Of a DNA stretch of 42,602 nucleotides, positions 41,951-42,602 are shown piece after piece. The translations under genes and the position numbers were made by a program. The notes under the pieces were generated by a model. The model saw only the letters and a program-made list of their open reading frames with translations, searched no databases and was not told the origin of the DNA. Position 1 is the stretch's first letter; the number at the start of each line of letters is the position of its first letter. Source of the stretch: Treponema sp. (lineage in GTDB: Bacteria > Spirochaetota > Spirochaetia > Treponematales > Treponemataceae); the NCBI GenBank assembly GCA_016297415.1, contig JAEDGQ010000006.1, positions 1-42,602 of the forward strand, in the 5' to 3' direction.

Positions 41951-42328
41951 ATGAGACTTTACGGTATCCGCGGTGCTACAGGTGCAGAAAACACAAAGGA
42001 ATCAGTTACAGCAAATGTAATTGAAATGTGTACAAAACTTTTTGCAGATAATAAAGTTAAGGCAGAAGATATTGTTTCAATTCAGTTTACTGTTACTTCA
42101 GATCTGAATGTTATGAATCCGGCTGCTGCATTAAGAAGAGGCGGAGACTGCGGAATTGATGTTTCTAACGTTCCTTTGTTCTGCAGTCAGGAACCGGAAA
42201 TAGCCGGTAGTCCAGAAAAAATGATCAGAATCCTTCTTACAGTATATCTTCCAGAAAATTCATCTGTATCCCATGTATATATTAACGGTGGAGAAAAGCT
42301 TCGTCCGGATTTTGCAAAAAAAAATTAA
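41951..42328 (+). CDS. aroH: Chorismate mutase, AroH type
   Basis: Monofunctional enzyme that converts chorismate to prephenate for Phe/Tyr synthesis; trimeric alpha/beta-barrel type as in B. subtilis. 125 residues with the active-site set in register: R7 (GIRGAT), R62/R63, C78 and E81 (FCSQEPEI), R93 (MIRILLTV) and Y110 (HVYINGG), plus the LRPD end. AAGGAG lies about 10 bases ahead of the ATG. It is 25 bases after the SPFH-like gene. Confidence 0.94.
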   Translation: MRLYGIRGATGAENTKESVTANVIEMCTKLFADNKVKAEDIVSIQFTVTSDLNVMNPAAALRRGGDCGIDVSNVPLFCSQEPEIAGSPEKMIRILLTVYLPENSSVSHVYINGGEKLRPDFAKKN

Positions 42329-42357
42329 AAACTTTTTAAAAATTTAAAAAAAAGCTG

Positions 42358-42386
42358 TTGACACTTTTTTTTGGTTTTGTTATATT
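42358..42386 (+). promoter_or_regulatory. Strong promoter of the tRNA pair
   Basis: Perfect TTGACA (42358-42363), 17-base spacer and TATATT (42381-42386), preceded by a long A/T-rich tract (42317-42353) that could act as an UP element. Transcription would begin near 42393, leaving about 44 bases of 5' leader before tRNA-Thr. This is the best promoter match in the window. Confidence 0.8.
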
Positions 42387-42436
42387 AAGTATATAACGCA
42401 AGAACAACAAACGGTTCAAGCGAAACAATAATAAAT

Positions 42437-42509
42437 GCTGCCTTAGCTCAGTTGGTAGAGCACGTGATTTGTAATCTCGGGGTCGAGGGTCCGAGTCCTT
42501 CAGGCAGCT
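42437..42509 (+). tRNA. tRNA-Thr (anticodon TGT)
   Basis: 73-base cloverleaf: acceptor GCTGCCT/AGGCAGC, D-arm GCTC...GAGC, anticodon loop TTTGTAA with TGT at 42470-42472, five-base variable loop, T-stem GAGGG/CCTTC, discriminator T. CCA is not encoded. Two oddities: the anticodon stem has a T-T mismatch (42465/42477), and the T-loop reads TCCGAGT, with C where nearly all tRNAs have T55. Confidence 0.93.
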
Positions 42510-42520
42510 TTTTTTATTTA

Positions 42521-42602
42521 GGGGAGTTTCCCGAGTGGTCAAAGGGGACAGACTGTAAATCTGCTGCCTAGTGCTTCGTAGGTTCGAATCCTTCACTCCC
42601 CA
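42521..42602 (+). tRNA. tRNA-Tyr (anticodon GTA)
   Basis: 82-base class II tRNA ending exactly at the last base of the window: acceptor GGGGAGT/ACTCCCC, discriminator A, anticodon loop CTGTAAA with GTA at 42555-42557 (U33 in place), long variable arm and T-loop TTCGAAT. The T-stem GTAGG/CCTTC has a T-T mismatch. A reading as Leu(TAA) is excluded because it would remove U33. It lies 11 bases after tRNA-Thr, on the same transcript. Confidence 0.92.

Noticed and set aside
42336..42596. Minus-strand open frame across the tRNA pair
   Set aside because: It is antisense to two clear tRNA genes; tRNA regions often give spurious frames.

Overview
The window is a dense, AT-rich bacterial chromosome segment that fits a host-associated treponeme (Spirochaetota). 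The evidence is the gene set and style: many TTG starts, secreted proteins with short signal peptides and spirochaete-type lipoboxes, a LptD-like barrel directly after uvrA, a Lol system, an RND/LolA-like pair, and GC-rich intergenic repeats of a kind I associate with Treponema. The species cannot be fixed from the sequence alone. No prophage, transposase, rRNA or CRISPR array was seen, and no gene-free stretch exceeds 300 bases.

Layout. 1-5258: threonine synthase and a lipoprotein (minus strand), alanine racemase (plus) and FolC (minus), with divergent sigma-70-type promoters at 2550-2615. 5295-5396: a GC-rich element, then a good promoter. 5501-18833: a long plus-strand run, trpS-uvrA-lptD-phoH-pgpH-ybeY-corC-TPR, with tight spacing and several stop/start overlaps. 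18889-18975: first copy of a palindromic repeat. 18984-19913: a secreted protein (minus). 19979-28388: a second plus-strand run that starts with a solitary Cas2-like gene on an apparently leaderless promoter, then prfB (with its programmed +1 frameshift), a PEGA-domain protein, ftsY, an unknown secreted protein and lolC-lolD-lolE. 28445-33955: mcsA-mcsB-clpC-avtA. 33950-34188: two intergenic repeats. 34209-38149: a LolA-like periplasmic protein and an RND/MMPL exporter (minus), divergent from an ArsR-type regulator. 38724-40999: a flavin-binding protein, the CCA-adding enzyme and a small membrane protein (minus). 41095-42328: an SPFH-like membrane-anchored protein and an AroH chorismate mutase. 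42437-42602: tRNA-Thr(TGT) and tRNA-Tyr(GTA) behind a strong promoter.

How the genes fit together. Envelope biogenesis is the main theme: LptD-like barrel, LolCDE, RND exporter plus LolA-like partner, PEGA and TPR proteins, FtsY, alanine racemase. Translation and RNA quality control is the second (TrpS, RF2, YbeY, PhoH, Cca, two tRNAs). Protein quality control is the third (McsA, McsB, ClpC).

The most interesting observation is that the McsB homologue keeps the protein-arginine-kinase fold signatures but has lost several residues needed for phosphoryl transfer, while neighbouring McsA keeps its zinc ligands and ClpC keeps both Glu residues that bind phosphoarginine. This suggests a pseudokinase-type McsB. 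Next come the stand-alone Cas2-like protein at the head of an envelope/translation operon, and the palindromic repeat family whose outer arms change together between copies.
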